Shown here piece by piece: positions 23,307 to 31,198 of a stretch of 53,013 nucleotides of DNA. The notes under the pieces were generated by a model that saw only the letters and a program-made list of their open reading frames with translations, was not told the origin of the DNA and did not search any database. Within the stretch, counting starts at the first letter, position 1, and each line of letters begins with the position of its first letter. The stretch is from an uncultured Bacillota bacterium (GTDB taxonomy: Bacteria > Bacillota > Clostridia > Oscillospirales > Oscillospiraceae), in the NCBI GenBank assembly GCA_947645675.1, contig CANSDP010000013.1, forward strand, positions 1 through 53,013, in the 5' to 3' direction. A program made the position numbers and the translations under genes.

Positions 23307-25028
23307 TCAGGCCTTCTTCTTTTTGCCAAAAATGGTCATGCAGCCCTCGACGGCCAGCACGATGGCCAGCACGAAGAGCAGGGAGCCCAGGATGGCCTGA
23401 GCGTAGGTGCCCCAGTCCACCTTGGCCAGCACCTCTGGGTCGTCGCTGGTGATCATGCCCACCCGGGCGGTGACGGTCTGGAACAGGGAGGTCAGGGTGA
23501 CCACCAGCATGAAGACCATGGGGATATAGAACATCTTGTTGTTCCGGCCGATGTTGCCCAGCCAGGCGCAGACGGTGAGCAGGGCCAGACCGGCAAGCAG
23601 CTGGTTGGCGGCGCCGAACAGGGGCCAGATCTTGCTGTAGCCGGTCATGCCCAGGCCCACGCCCAGCACCACGGTGATGGCGGTGGCAACGATGGGGTTG
23701 CACAGGGTGGCCTTGATGCCGGTGACGTCCTTATAGGTCTCGCCGGGCTTCAGCCAGAACTCCTGGAACATATACCGGGCCAGACGGGTGGCGGTGTCCA
23801 GAGAGGTGAGGCAGAAGGCGGAGACGGTGAGGACCAGCAGGGTATAGATAACGTCCTTGGTGGCGCCCAGGCCGGGGATGGTGGAAACCATGCCGGACAG
23901 GCCGCTGGCGAATACCACGGTGGGGGTGCGGGTGCCGGCCACATAGTCGGCCCACACATAGCCCACAGCGCACAGGGAAATCAGAGCCAGAGCGCACTCA
24001 ATGAGCATGCCGCCGTAAGCGATGGGCTTGGCGTCCCGCTCATGGTCCAGCTGCTTGGAGGTGGTGCCGGAGCCCACCAGGGAGTGGAAGCCGGAGATGG
24101 CGCCGCAGGCGATGGTGACAAACAGGGCGGGGAACATGGTGCCCAAGCCGGTCATGGGGTCCTTCCACTCAGTGAACATGGGAATCTCCAAAGCGGTGTT
24201 CTGGCCCATGATGCCGGCGCCAAGCACACCCACAAAGGCGATGATCATCATGCCGTACAGCAGGAAGGAGGACAGGTAGTCGCGGGGCTGGAGCAGAATC
24301 CACACCGGGGCCACCGAGGCGATGAGGATGTACACGCCGATGATCCACATCCACACATCACCGCTCAGATAGATGGGGTGGAAGTTCAGGCCGATGATCA
24401 GGCACAGCACGATGCCAACGACGCCCACGACGGTGGCCACAGACAGGGGCGCGCCGCGGCGGTAGACACAGAAGCCGAAGATGATGGCCATCACAATGAA
24501 CAGGATGGACACCATGGCGACAGAGGCATTGGCCGCGTTCTGGGTGCCGTCGTCGTTGAATCCCTTAAAGGTACCGGCCACGATGGAGGCAAAGGCCGCC
24601 ACCACCAGCACCAGGGTCAGGTAAGAGAAGATGATGAACAGCTTCTTGGCCCGCTCGCCGATGTTGGCGGCCACCACCTCGCCCAGGGTCTGGCCCTTGT
24701 GGCGGATGGAGGCGAACAGCGCGCCGTAGTCATGGACGGCGCCGAAGAAGATGCCGCCGATGAGAATCCACAGCATACAGGGCAGCCAGCCGAAGACGGC
24801 CGCCTGGATGGGGCCGTTAATGGGGCCGGCGCCGGCGATGGAGGAAAAGTGATGTCCCATCAGGACGGGGGCTTTGGCAGGAACATAGTCCATGCCGTCC
24901 TCCAGCTCATGAGCTGGGGTGACCTTGGTGTCGTCCACGCCCCACTGCTTGGCCAGCCAGCCGCCGTAAAAGATGTAACCGGCGATCAGAATGGCGCAGC
25001 CGACTAAAAGTACCAGTACTGCATTCAT
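23307..25028 (-). CDS. cstA: Carbon starvation protein CstA family transporter
   Basis: 573 residues, many membrane helices. N-terminal CstA domain features: IAGYIFYGGWLAKQWGVDD, DYVPAKAPVLMGHHFSSIAG, AGPINGPIQAAVFGWLPCML. Members import pyruvate or peptides under starvation. The length is that of the shorter Firmicutes type, lacking the extra C-terminal segment of E. coli CstA. It follows an unknown 179-aa gene by 2 nt, so the two are co-translated. There is no LytTR-type pyruvate sensor pair beside it. Confidence 0.94.
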   Translation of the reverse strand: MNAVLVLLVGCAILIAGYIFYGGWLAKQWGVDDTKVTPAHELEDGMDYVPAKAPVLMGHHFSSIAGAGPINGPIQAAVFGWLPCMLWILIGGIFFGAVHDYGALFASIRHKGQTLGEVVAANIGERAKKLFIIFSYLTLVLVVAAFASIVAGTFKGFNDDGTQNAANASVAMVSILFIVMAIIFGFCVYRRGAPLSVATVVGVVGIVLCLIIGLNFHPIYLSGDVWMWIIGVYILIASVAPVWILLQPRDYLSSFLLYGMMIIAFVGVLGAGIMGQNTALEIPMFTEWKDPMTGLGTMFPALFVTIACGAISGFHSLVGSGTTSKQLDHERDAKPIAYGGMLIECALALISLCAVGYVWADYVAGTRTPTVVFASGLSGMVSTIPGLGATKDVIYTLLVLTVSAFCLTSLDTATRLARYMFQEFWLKPGETYKDVTGIKATLCNPIVATAITVVLGVGLGMTGYSKIWPLFGAANQLLAGLALLTVCAWLGNIGRNNKMFYIPMVFMLVVTLTSLFQTVTARVGMITSDDPEVLAKVDWGTYAQAILGSLLFVLAIVLAVEGCMTIFGKKKKA

Positions 25029-25030
25029 GG

Positions 25031-25570
25031 TTATTTTTTCTCCTCTCCTATTTGATTCGCGGAAATAATGCGGTCCGTCAGCCGTTTCAGGTCCTTTGCC
25101 AGGGCTTTTCCCGCCCGGTTGACGGTGATTTCGCCGGTGGACAGGTCCACGGCGGCTATTCTAAACTCCATCCATCCATGGAGCGATAGCTTAAATTCCC
25201 GGCGCTTTTTCAGCTTTTTCAGCCGCTCCAGCGCGCTGGGGCCGGCGCTTTCGTACAGGACGACCGCCGTCAGATAAGTATACATATGCTGGGAGTGGGG
25301 GCGTACCCGGGGCTCGCCGTCGGCCAGGGTCCGGCGGAAAATTTCCTCCGTCAGGCCGGTGTCCAGACAGCCGGCGTCCCACAGATAGAGATACTCATGG
25401 CTCTCCGCCGCCCACAGCTCCGCCTTCTTCACCAGCACATACTGGCTGTCGCGCATGTGGTAGCCGCACCGGGCCTTCAGGGCCGTGCCGTCGTCGATGT
25501 CCTCCACGTCAAAATAGGCGGTATAGGACTGCTTCAGCCCGTTCAGGACCTTTTCGCTGAGCTGGGACAC
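25031..25570 (-). CDS. Unknown soluble protein upstream of cstA
   Basis: 179 residues: MSQLSEKVLNGLKQSYTAYF..., no signal peptide or membrane helix. Charged C-terminal half (LERLKKLKKRREFKLSLHGW, GKALAKDLKRLTDRIISAN). The central part (ECLYLWDAG-like, RPHSQHMYTYLTAVVLYES) suggests one alpha/beta domain. I do not recognise the family. Its own promoter (25633-25661) drives both it and cstA, separated by 2 nt, which argues for a role connected with CstA amount or activity. Confidence 0.75.
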   Translation of the reverse strand: MSQLSEKVLNGLKQSYTAYFDVEDIDDGTALKARCGYHMRDSQYVLVKKAELWAAESHEYLYLWDAGCLDTGLTEEIFRRTLADGEPRVRPHSQHMYTYLTAVVLYESAGPSALERLKKLKKRREFKLSLHGWMEFRIAAVDLSTGEITVNRAGKALAKDLKRLTDRIISANQIGEEKK

Positions 25571-25632
25571 GGCGTTCCTCCCCTTCTCCGGGTCCCCGGA
25601 GGGACTTTGTGAATAAATTATGAAGCAGAGTT

Positions 25633-25661
25633 ATCATAACAGATTGCACCATTTTTTTCAA
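25633..25661 (-). promoter_or_regulatory. Promoter of the 179-aa gene and cstA
   Basis: Minus strand TTGAAA (25656-25661), 17 bp, TATGAT (25633-25638). Confidence 0.7.
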
Positions 25662-25768
25662 GAAAATTCCTTGGTGTATCTGCACAAATTATAGGGCGGA
25701 AATGGGACGCTTTTTTGCATTAACACGCAGCCGCACTAAAGTGGGGGCGTCACATTCGCGGATTTTAC

Positions 25769-25794
25769 GTAGGGGCGGCCTGTGGCCGCCCCTG
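25769..25794. repeat. Palindromic intergenic repeat, type B copy 2
   Basis: GTAGGGGCGGCC-TGT-GGCCGCCCCTGC, 26 bp, in the 355-bp gap between two divergent promoters. Left flank TTCGCGGATTTTAC and right flank CAAATGCGGCAC match the copy at 15778. The remainder of this gap holds only the two promoters. Confidence 0.78.
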
Positions 25795-25850
25795 CAAATG
25801 CGGCACTATTTTCTCAAAACTGATTTCCCTGCCCCGCTAAAGTGCTGCCG

Positions 25851-25879
25851 TTGACAACGGGGGCGAAATCCAGTAAAAT
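25851..25879 (+). promoter_or_regulatory. Promoter of the LtaS-like gene
   Basis: TTGACA (25851-25856), 17 bp, TAAAAT (25874-25879), near consensus. Transcription start near 25886 leaves a 40-nt leader to the proposed CTG start. Confidence 0.8.
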
Positions 25880-25925
25880 AGTGCAAGCCCGGCCTGGAAG
25901 CCGGAGATTTGGGAGGTGAGTACTC

Positions 25926-27992
25926 CTGGAGCAAGAGAAAAGCTCCCGGGCCGCCCTGTGGGGCCGGTGGCGCCGGCTGGCTGTCCCCACCCTGTTTTTT
26001 CTGGCGGTCATCTACTATGAGGAGCTGTTTTTAAAGGTCTACTGCTTCCACTCTGTCACAGTGGAGGGCGTGATCTTCACTCTTTTATTCACAGCGCCCC
26101 TGGCCCTGCTGCTGGGACTGCTGTGCGGCGGAACGCCTGAGCGATGGGGGCGGGCGCTGCTGCCGGCGTGCACCGCCCTGGCCTCCCTGTGGGTGGGGAC
26201 CCAGGTGGTCTATTACCACCTGTTCAAGACCTTCCTCTCCATTTTCTCCCTGACCAAAATGGCTATGGTGGCCCGGTCCTTCGGGGAGATGGCGGTGGGC
26301 AATGTGCTGGCTAACTGGTTCCCCATCCTGATGATGGCGGCCCCCACGGTGCTGGCGATCTGGTGCCGGAAGCGGCTGATTGACGGTCAGACGCCGGCCA
26401 GGGGCCAGCGTCTGAGAACGGCGGCTCTGGCCGCCGCCGTTCAGCTGGCGGTCATGGGACTGGTGCTGCTGTGCGGCGGCGGGGTGCTCTCCCTGCGGTA
26501 TATCTACTTTCAGGCCGCAACCCCCGCCCTGGAGGTGCAGAACTTCGGCGTGTTTACCCAGACTCAGCTGGAGCTGAGCCGGGTCCTCTTCGGTATCCGG
26601 CCTGACAGCCCCGACGCCAGCACCGGGCCGGAGCCCGACAAGGCCCTGCCCGACCTGGAGCCCACCCTGCCCCCGGAGGAGGACCCGCCGCCGCCTGATG
26701 ACAGCGCCCCCCGGCCTGAGGCCATTCCCGGTTATCACACCCTGGCCATCGACTTCGACGCCCTCATTGAGCAGGAGGAGGACGAGGGCCTGCGGAGCGC
26801 CCACCTGTGGTTCTCCCAGCGGGAGCGTACGCCGGAGAATCTGTGGACGGGCTACTTTAAGGGGAAAAACCTCATTTGGATTGTGGCGGAGGGCTTCTCC
26901 ACCCTGGCGATGGACCCCCAGCGCACCCCAACCCTGTGGAAGCTGTCCCACCAGGGCTTCGTCTTTGACAACTTCTATACCCCCCTGTGGGGGGTGTCCA
27001 CCTCCGACGGGGAGTATGTCACCACCACCGGCCTGATCCCAAAATCCGGGGTGTGGAGCTATTCTCTGTCCTCGGAGAATGATATGCCCTTCTCTCTGGG
27101 CAATCAGTTCCGGGAGGAGGGGTACGCTACCTTCGCGTTTCACGATTACCTCTACAACTACTACGACCGGGACCGTTCCCACCCCAACATGGGCTATGAC
27201 TACTACGCCCTGGGTCAGGGGCTGGAGCTGGAGTCGGGGAGCGGCTTTCCCGCCTCCGACCTGGAGATGATGGAGAAGATCGTCCCCATGTTCCTCAACG
27301 AGGACAGGTTCATGGTCTACTGCCTCACCGTCAGCGGGCACATGACCTATACCCTGGATTCCAACGACATGTCCGCCCGGCACTGGGAGGCGGTCAAGGA
27401 CCTGCCCTACAGCGAGGAGGCGCGGTGCTATCTGGCCTGCCAGCTGGAGCTGGAGCTGGCGATGGAGAGCCTGGTAGAGCAGCTGGAGGCCGCGGGGAAG
27501 CTGGAGGATACGGTGATCGTCCTGTCCGCCGACCACTACCCCTACGGCCTCACCGACGAGCAGTACAGCGAGCTTGCCGGACACGAATTGGATCCGGTGT
27601 TTGAGATTTTTAAAAACACCCTGATCCTCTGGAGCGGCGATATGGAGGGGACCGCCGTCCATGTGGACAAATACTGCTCCAGCCTGGACGTGATGCCCAC
27701 CCTGTCCAACCTCTTCGGCCTGAGCTATGACGCCCGGCTTATCATGGGGTCCGACATTTTGTCCGCCAGCGACCCGCTGGTCATCTTCGCCAACTACAGC
27801 TTCATCAACGGGGCGGGATATTACAACTCCATCACCGACCAGTTCACCCGCTGGGACGGGGCGGAGCCCGACCTGAGGGAAGTGGCGGACATGGTGGCCG
27901 AGGTCCAGAACCGGGTGGCCTACTCGGGCACCATCCTGGACTGCGACTACTACCGCCTGGTGCTGGGAGGACCCGGTAAGAAGCGGGATTAA
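25926..27992 (+). CDS. LtaS-like membrane sulfatase-fold protein, probable CTG start
   Basis: 688 residues if it starts at CTG 25926; no ATG, GTG or TTG lies in frame between the stop at 25917-25919 and GTG 26061. GGGAGG at 25911-25916 is 9 nt from the CTG. This start restores a first membrane helix (LAVPTLFFLAVIYYEELFLK), giving five helices as in lipoteichoic acid synthases. After a proline-rich linker near 215-240 comes the extracellular sulfatase fold: LIWIVAEGFSTLAMD, nucleophile-site threonine in VSTSDGEYVTTTG, VYCLTVSGHMTY, VIVLSADHYPYG. Likely transfers a phosphoglycerol-type group or modifies a surface polymer. Single-gene transcript. Confidence 0.85.
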   Translation: MEQEKSSRAALWGRWRRLAVPTLFFLAVIYYEELFLKVYCFHSVTVEGVIFTLLFTAPLALLLGLLCGGTPERWGRALLPACTALASLWVGTQVVYYHLFKTFLSIFSLTKMAMVARSFGEMAVGNVLANWFPILMMAAPTVLAIWCRKRLIDGQTPARGQRLRTAALAAAVQLAVMGLVLLCGGGVLSLRYIYFQAATPALEVQNFGVFTQTQLELSRVLFGIRPDSPDASTGPEPDKALPDLEPTLPPEEDPPPPDDSAPRPEAIPGYHTLAIDFDALIEQEEDEGLRSAHLWFSQRERTPENLWTGYFKGKNLIWIVAEGFSTLAMDPQRTPTLWKLSHQGFVFDNFYTPLWGVSTSDGEYVTTTGLIPKSGVWSYSLSSENDMPFSLGNQFREEGYATFAFHDYLYNYYDRDRSHPNMGYDYYALGQGLELESGSGFPASDLEMMEKIVPMFLNEDRFMVYCLTVSGHMTYTLDSNDMSARHWEAVKDLPYSEEARCYLACQLELELAMESLVEQLEAAGKLEDTVIVLSADHYPYGLTDEQYSELAGHELDPVFEIFKNTLILWSGDMEGTAVHVDKYCSSLDVMPTLSNLFGLSYDARLIMGSDILSASDPLVIFANYSFINGAGYYNSITDQFTRWDGAEPDLREVADMVAEVQNRVAYSGTILDCDYYRLVLGGPGKKRD

Positions 27993-28030
27993 GCCGGCTC
28001 CGCCGGCGGCGCCGCAGAATCAAAAACAGA

Positions 28031-28067
28031 CACAGGACCCCGCCGGCGCCGCCGGCGGGGTCCTGTG
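28031..28067. terminator. Strong GC-rich hairpin after the LtaS-like gene
   Basis: 17-bp perfect arms CACAGGACCCCGCCGGC / GCCGGCGGGGTCCTGTG with a 3-nt loop. No T-run follows on the plus strand; one (TTTTTG) follows on the minus strand. Confidence 0.6.
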
Positions 28068-28388
28068 CTGAGGGAGAAAGAAAAGTATATGAAAAACCAT
28101 CCGCAGACGGGAATTTTTTGGTCTGCCGCGCCGCGTTTGTCTGCGGGGCGGCAGTGTGGCGTATAACCTTGCGCCTTTAGGACAGGGTGGCCCGTGTAAA
28201 AGGTCGGGCTGTTATCCACCGTCCGGCGTTCGCGCGGCCGGCCGGACTGCGGGAGCGGCTTCAGCCGCTCCGGAGGAGGAAAACAGATCAGTTGTCTGAC
28301 CTGGGCACAGGATAACACAGCCGCCTGGAGCAATCTTCACCAAACCTGGAATTTTTTGTGAACAAAATGTGAAATCCTCCTGAGACGG
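28068..28388. other. Non-coding stretch rich in hairpins
   Basis: No credible reading frame. Contains CCGCAGAC / GTCTGCGG (from about 28101), CTGCCGC / GCGGCAG, a long imperfect stem GGAC..GTGG / CCAC.GTCC with inner GCCCG / CGGGC (about 28180-28226), and a perfect 9-bp GGAGCGGCT-TC-AGCCGCTCC hairpin (28254-28273). Could hold an unrecognised structured RNA; it does not show tmRNA, RNase P, SRP RNA or T-box signatures. Confidence 0.4.
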
Positions 28389-28544
28389 TCACATGTCGTG
28401 CCCTTCCCGCTTCATCCGCATCTCCAGCGGATCGGCCATGGGGTCCTGAGCGTTGGTAGCCGTGTCGGTGCGGTTCTGCCCGGCGATGGGAGCGGAGCCC
28501 CGCAGGTCCCGGCCCTGACCCTTGCGTTCCTTCTTCTTGCCCAT
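28389..28544 (-). CDS. 51-residue small charged protein
   Basis: MGKKKERKGQGRDLRGSAPI starts at ATG 28544, with AAGGAGG 8-9 nt upstream, and ends EMRMKREGHDM. It has the organism's GC-rich codon usage throughout and a near-ideal ribosome binding site, so it is very likely real despite its length. Strongly basic at the N-terminus, probably unstructured, no membrane helix or signal peptide. Function unknown; lies downstream of the aldose-epimerase terminator. Confidence 0.72.
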   Translation of the reverse strand: MGKKKERKGQGRDLRGSAPIAGQNRTDTATNAQDPMADPLEMRMKREGHDM

Positions 28545-28589
28545 GAGAAAACCTCCTTACAGTTGATGGAGGTAGTATGCCCCGCCGGG

Positions 28590-28620
28590 GTGTAAAAAAT
28601 CCCCGAAGCCGCGCTTCGGG
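28590..28620 (-). terminator. Terminator of the aldose-epimerase gene
   Basis: Minus strand CCCCGAAGC-GCG-GCTTCGGGG followed by ATTTTTTAC, 8 nt after the stop codon. Confidence 0.88.
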
Positions 28621-28628
28621 GACGGTTT

Positions 28629-29498
28629 TTATTCAAGGCAGATGGAGTAGGACAGCCGCTTCAGCTCCCCGGGCTGGAGAATGACGCAGAAGGGCTTGTC
28701 GGCAAATTTCCCGCTCTCGTTGTCATAGGCGGCGCAGCCGTGCCAGGGCTCCAGGCACAGGAAGGGGGCTCCGGGCTTGGTCCAGAAGGCCACCATGGGG
28801 AATTCGTGGAAGTCCAGCCGCACGCTCCGGCCGGTTTTCCGGTTGAACAGGGAGACATTTCCAGAGCGGAGCATGCTGAAGATCAGGGTATCCATCTCGG
28901 CGAAGTCGGCGTACCGCAGGGGGATCTTTCCGCTCTCCTCCAGCATGGGCTTCCGCCGGTCGTGGAGGATCATGCCCTCGGGGGTGAGCAGGTGGGTGTC
29001 CGCCCGCTCGGCCTCGTCAAAAAGGAGCTCGCAGTCCTCAAAGTGCTCCCCCTCGGGAATGCGGATGGCGGTGTGTCCCCCGATACAGAAGGGCATGGGG
29101 GCGGTTCCGGTGTTTTCTACCGTGAAGGTGGTGGAAAAGCCGTCCTCCAGCAGCCGGTGGGTCACCCGCAGGGAGAAGGGGAAGGGGTACTGGGCCAGAG
29201 CGGCCTCGTTCTCCCGCAGCTCCAGGGTGACGAAGTCCTCCCCCCGGTCCACAAGCGAAAATTCCATTCCCCGGGCGAAGCCGTGGCGGCCCATCTCATA
29301 GGTCTTGCCGCCGATATCCACCCTGCCGTCCTTCAAGGCACCCACAATGGGGAACAGGATGGGGTTCTGACCCGCCCAAAAGGCCGGGTCCCCCTCCCAG
29401 ATATGCTCCTGTCCATCGCCGTCAGTCAGGGAGGTCAGTTCTCCGCCCTTGGCGCGGACCTTCGCTTGCAGCTTCCCTCGTTTCAGGTCAAATGTCAT
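28629..29498 (-). CDS. Aldose 1-epimerase family protein (LacX-like)
   Basis: 289 residues, AAGGAGA upstream of ATG 29498. GalM-like beta sandwich: GGELTSLTDGDGQEHIWEGD, NPILFPIVGALKDG, MGRHGFARGMEFS (catalytic histidine region), FCIGGHTAIRIPEG (second histidine) and CLEPWHGCAAYDN near the C-terminus. Interconverts alpha and beta anomers of a sugar; LacX members have unproven substrates. It follows the SNF symporter gene by 81 nt with only a GC-rich hairpin (29533-29555, no T-run) between, so it may share that transcript. Confidence 0.9.
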   Translation of the reverse strand: MTFDLKRGKLQAKVRAKGGELTSLTDGDGQEHIWEGDPAFWAGQNPILFPIVGALKDGRVDIGGKTYEMGRHGFARGMEFSLVDRGEDFVTLELRENEAALAQYPFPFSLRVTHRLLEDGFSTTFTVENTGTAPMPFCIGGHTAIRIPEGEHFEDCELLFDEAERADTHLLTPEGMILHDRRKPMLEESGKIPLRYADFAEMDTLIFSMLRSGNVSLFNRKTGRSVRLDFHEFPMVAFWTKPGAPFLCLEPWHGCAAYDNESGKFADKPFCVILQPGELKRLSYSICLE

Positions 29499-29579
29499 GC
29501 TTCCGTCTCCTTGTGATGATAAATTTTTTGCGGAGGCGCCGGTTCCGGCGCTCCGTTGTCTCCAATCGCGGCGGGTGGA

Positions 29580-30908
29580 TCAGAAGGCCACCTTCAAAAA
29601 CAGCGCCACGCAGCACAGAACTACGGCGCAGGGGACGTAGAGATACCGGCCCACGCTGTACCAGAGCCGGCCGGCGGGCTTTTTGGCCCCCTTGCTGATC
29701 TCGTCTGTCAGGGCGTCCCGCTTCATGACCCAGAACCAGGACACCGCGCCCAGGGTGGCCCCGATGGGGATGATATAGATGGACACAATATCCATCCAGG
29801 GGCCCCACTTAAAGATGGGCTCCATATTCAGTCCCAGCCCCAGGCAGATGACGCACAGCAGGGCCAGGACGGCCTTCCGGTCCAGGCGGGGGAAGCGGTG
29901 CAGGAGGGACTCGCCCACCGCCTCAAACATATTTTGCAGGGAGCTCACCCCGGCAAAGACCATGGCGGTGTACAGGATGATGGCAAACAGCCGTCCCAGG
30001 GGGATGTCCTGCAAGATGTGGGGCAGGGTGACAAAGAGCAGGGAGGGCCCCGAGCCCACGTCCAGCCCATAGGCGAAGCAGGCGGGGATGATCACCAGGG
30101 CGGCTACCAGGGCGGCGATGGTGTCGAAGAGGGCGGTGCGCTTGGCCAGGGAGACCACGTCCTCCTCCGGGGACAGATAGGCCCCATAGACGATCATGCC
30201 GCTGCCGGTGATGGACAGGGAGAAAAATGCCTGCCCCATGGCCCAGATCCACACCATGGGGTTCAGCAGGTCGGCCCACCGGGGGGTGAACATATACCTG
30301 TAGCCCTCGACGGCCCCGGGCAGGAAGGCCACCCGGACGGCCAGGATCAGGAAGATGATGAAAAACAGGGGCATCATGATCTTATTGGACCTTTCAATGC
30401 TCTTGGCCCCCAGCAGCAGGGTGAGCAGAGTGCCCACCACCACGATGACGTGGAAGGGGACCACCGAGTAGTCCGACAGGGAAAAGGACTCAAACCAGGG
30501 CTGAGGGTCCACGCGCATCAGCGACCCGCCCACCGAGGCGGCGAAGGCCTTTAGCACATAGGCGATGATGACGGCGTAGCCCAGAGCGATGCACATGGAC
30601 CCGGCCAGGGGCAGCCACCCCAGCAGGCCCCCCGCCCTGCCCAGCGTCCTTTTGCGGGTGGCCCAGGCCATCTCATAGGAGCCCAGGGTGCCTGTGCGGG
30701 CCCGGCGTCCCACGGCGTATTCGGCGGACAGGCCCACTGTGCCGAACAGCATAATGAAAAACAGATAGGCCAGCAGGAAGGCGCCGCCGCCGTTGCTCCC
30801 CATCTTGGCGGGGAAGCCCCACACGTTTGCCATGCCCACGGCGGAGCCCACCGCGGACAGCACAAAGCCCCAGCCGCTGGAAAAATGATGTTTCTTATTG
30901 TCGCTCAT
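29580..30908 (-). CDS. Neurotransmitter:sodium symporter (SNF) family transporter
   Basis: 442 residues from ATG 30908 (MSDNKKHHFSSGWGFVLSAV), AAGGAGA upstream; a longer frame crosses the promoter. LeuT-fold signature: helix 1 with GFVLSAVGSAVGMANVWGFP (Na+ and substrate site) and FLLAYLFFIMLFG; about 11 helices. Bacterial relatives transport amino acids such as tryptophan, tyrosine or leucine with Na+. Given the aromatic amino acid genes at 4604-9628 an aromatic substrate is possible but not shown. Confidence 0.93.
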   Translation of the reverse strand: MSDNKKHHFSSGWGFVLSAVGSAVGMANVWGFPAKMGSNGGGAFLLAYLFFIMLFGTVGLSAEYAVGRRARTGTLGSYEMAWATRKRTLGRAGGLLGWLPLAGSMCIALGYAVIIAYVLKAFAASVGGSLMRVDPQPWFESFSLSDYSVVPFHVIVVVGTLLTLLLGAKSIERSNKIMMPLFFIIFLILAVRVAFLPGAVEGYRYMFTPRWADLLNPMVWIWAMGQAFFSLSITGSGMIVYGAYLSPEEDVVSLAKRTALFDTIAALVAALVIIPACFAYGLDVGSGPSLLFVTLPHILQDIPLGRLFAIILYTAMVFAGVSSLQNMFEAVGESLLHRFPRLDRKAVLALLCVICLGLGLNMEPIFKWGPWMDIVSIYIIPIGATLGAVSWFWVMKRDALTDEISKGAKKPAGRLWYSVGRYLYVPCAVVLCCVALFLKVAF

Positions 30909-30961
30909 AGACGATCTCCTTTTTGTATTCCGCGCGGACGCGCGTTCTCTCCCATAGAAGC

Positions 30962-30990
30962 AGTATAATATGATTCCTACAAAAAGGCAA
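30962..30990 (-). promoter_or_regulatory. Promoter of the SNF symporter gene
   Basis: Minus strand TTGCCT (30985-30990), 17 bp, TATACT (30962-30967). Confidence 0.7.
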
Positions 30991-31107
30991 CGGCTAATAT
31001 CTCGTTTTGAATTTATTTTTGACAGGCGGACAGGAGGGAATTTCCAGGCGGCTGTAAAAAACGTCAAATAATCGGACGATATTACAGTTTGTTAGCAAAA
31101 TCGTCTC

Positions 31108-31136
31108 TTCCAATTTCGCTTCGAAAGGAATACAAT
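31108..31136 (+). promoter_or_regulatory. Possible galE promoter
   Basis: TACAAT (31131-31136) with a weak -35 TTCCAA (31108-31113) 17 bp upstream. The spacer holds the inverted repeat TTTCG-CTT-CGAAA flanked by TTCC and GGAA, perhaps a regulator site. Confidence 0.4.
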
Positions 31137-31198
31137 AAGGATACCAAAGGAATTTTGCGCAAAGCTATAAAATATATCTGGAAAAGGAGCAAATCATT

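Noticed and set aside
22171-23703. 510-codon open frame on the minus strand
   Set aside because: Shadow of buk and the end of cstA in a wrong frame.
22956-25007. 683-codon open frame on the plus strand
   Set aside because: Antisense to cstA and out of frame with buk; composition GDGGHQ-rich, no domain.
27989-28333. 114-codon minus-strand frame after the LtaS-like gene
   Set aside because: Arg/Pro-rich with no start signal; overlaps strong hairpins.
29533-29555. Terminator between SNF symporter and aldose-epimerase genes
   Set aside because: GC-rich stem GGAGCGCCGG/CCGGCGCCTCC has no T-run after it on the minus strand, so transcription probably continues.
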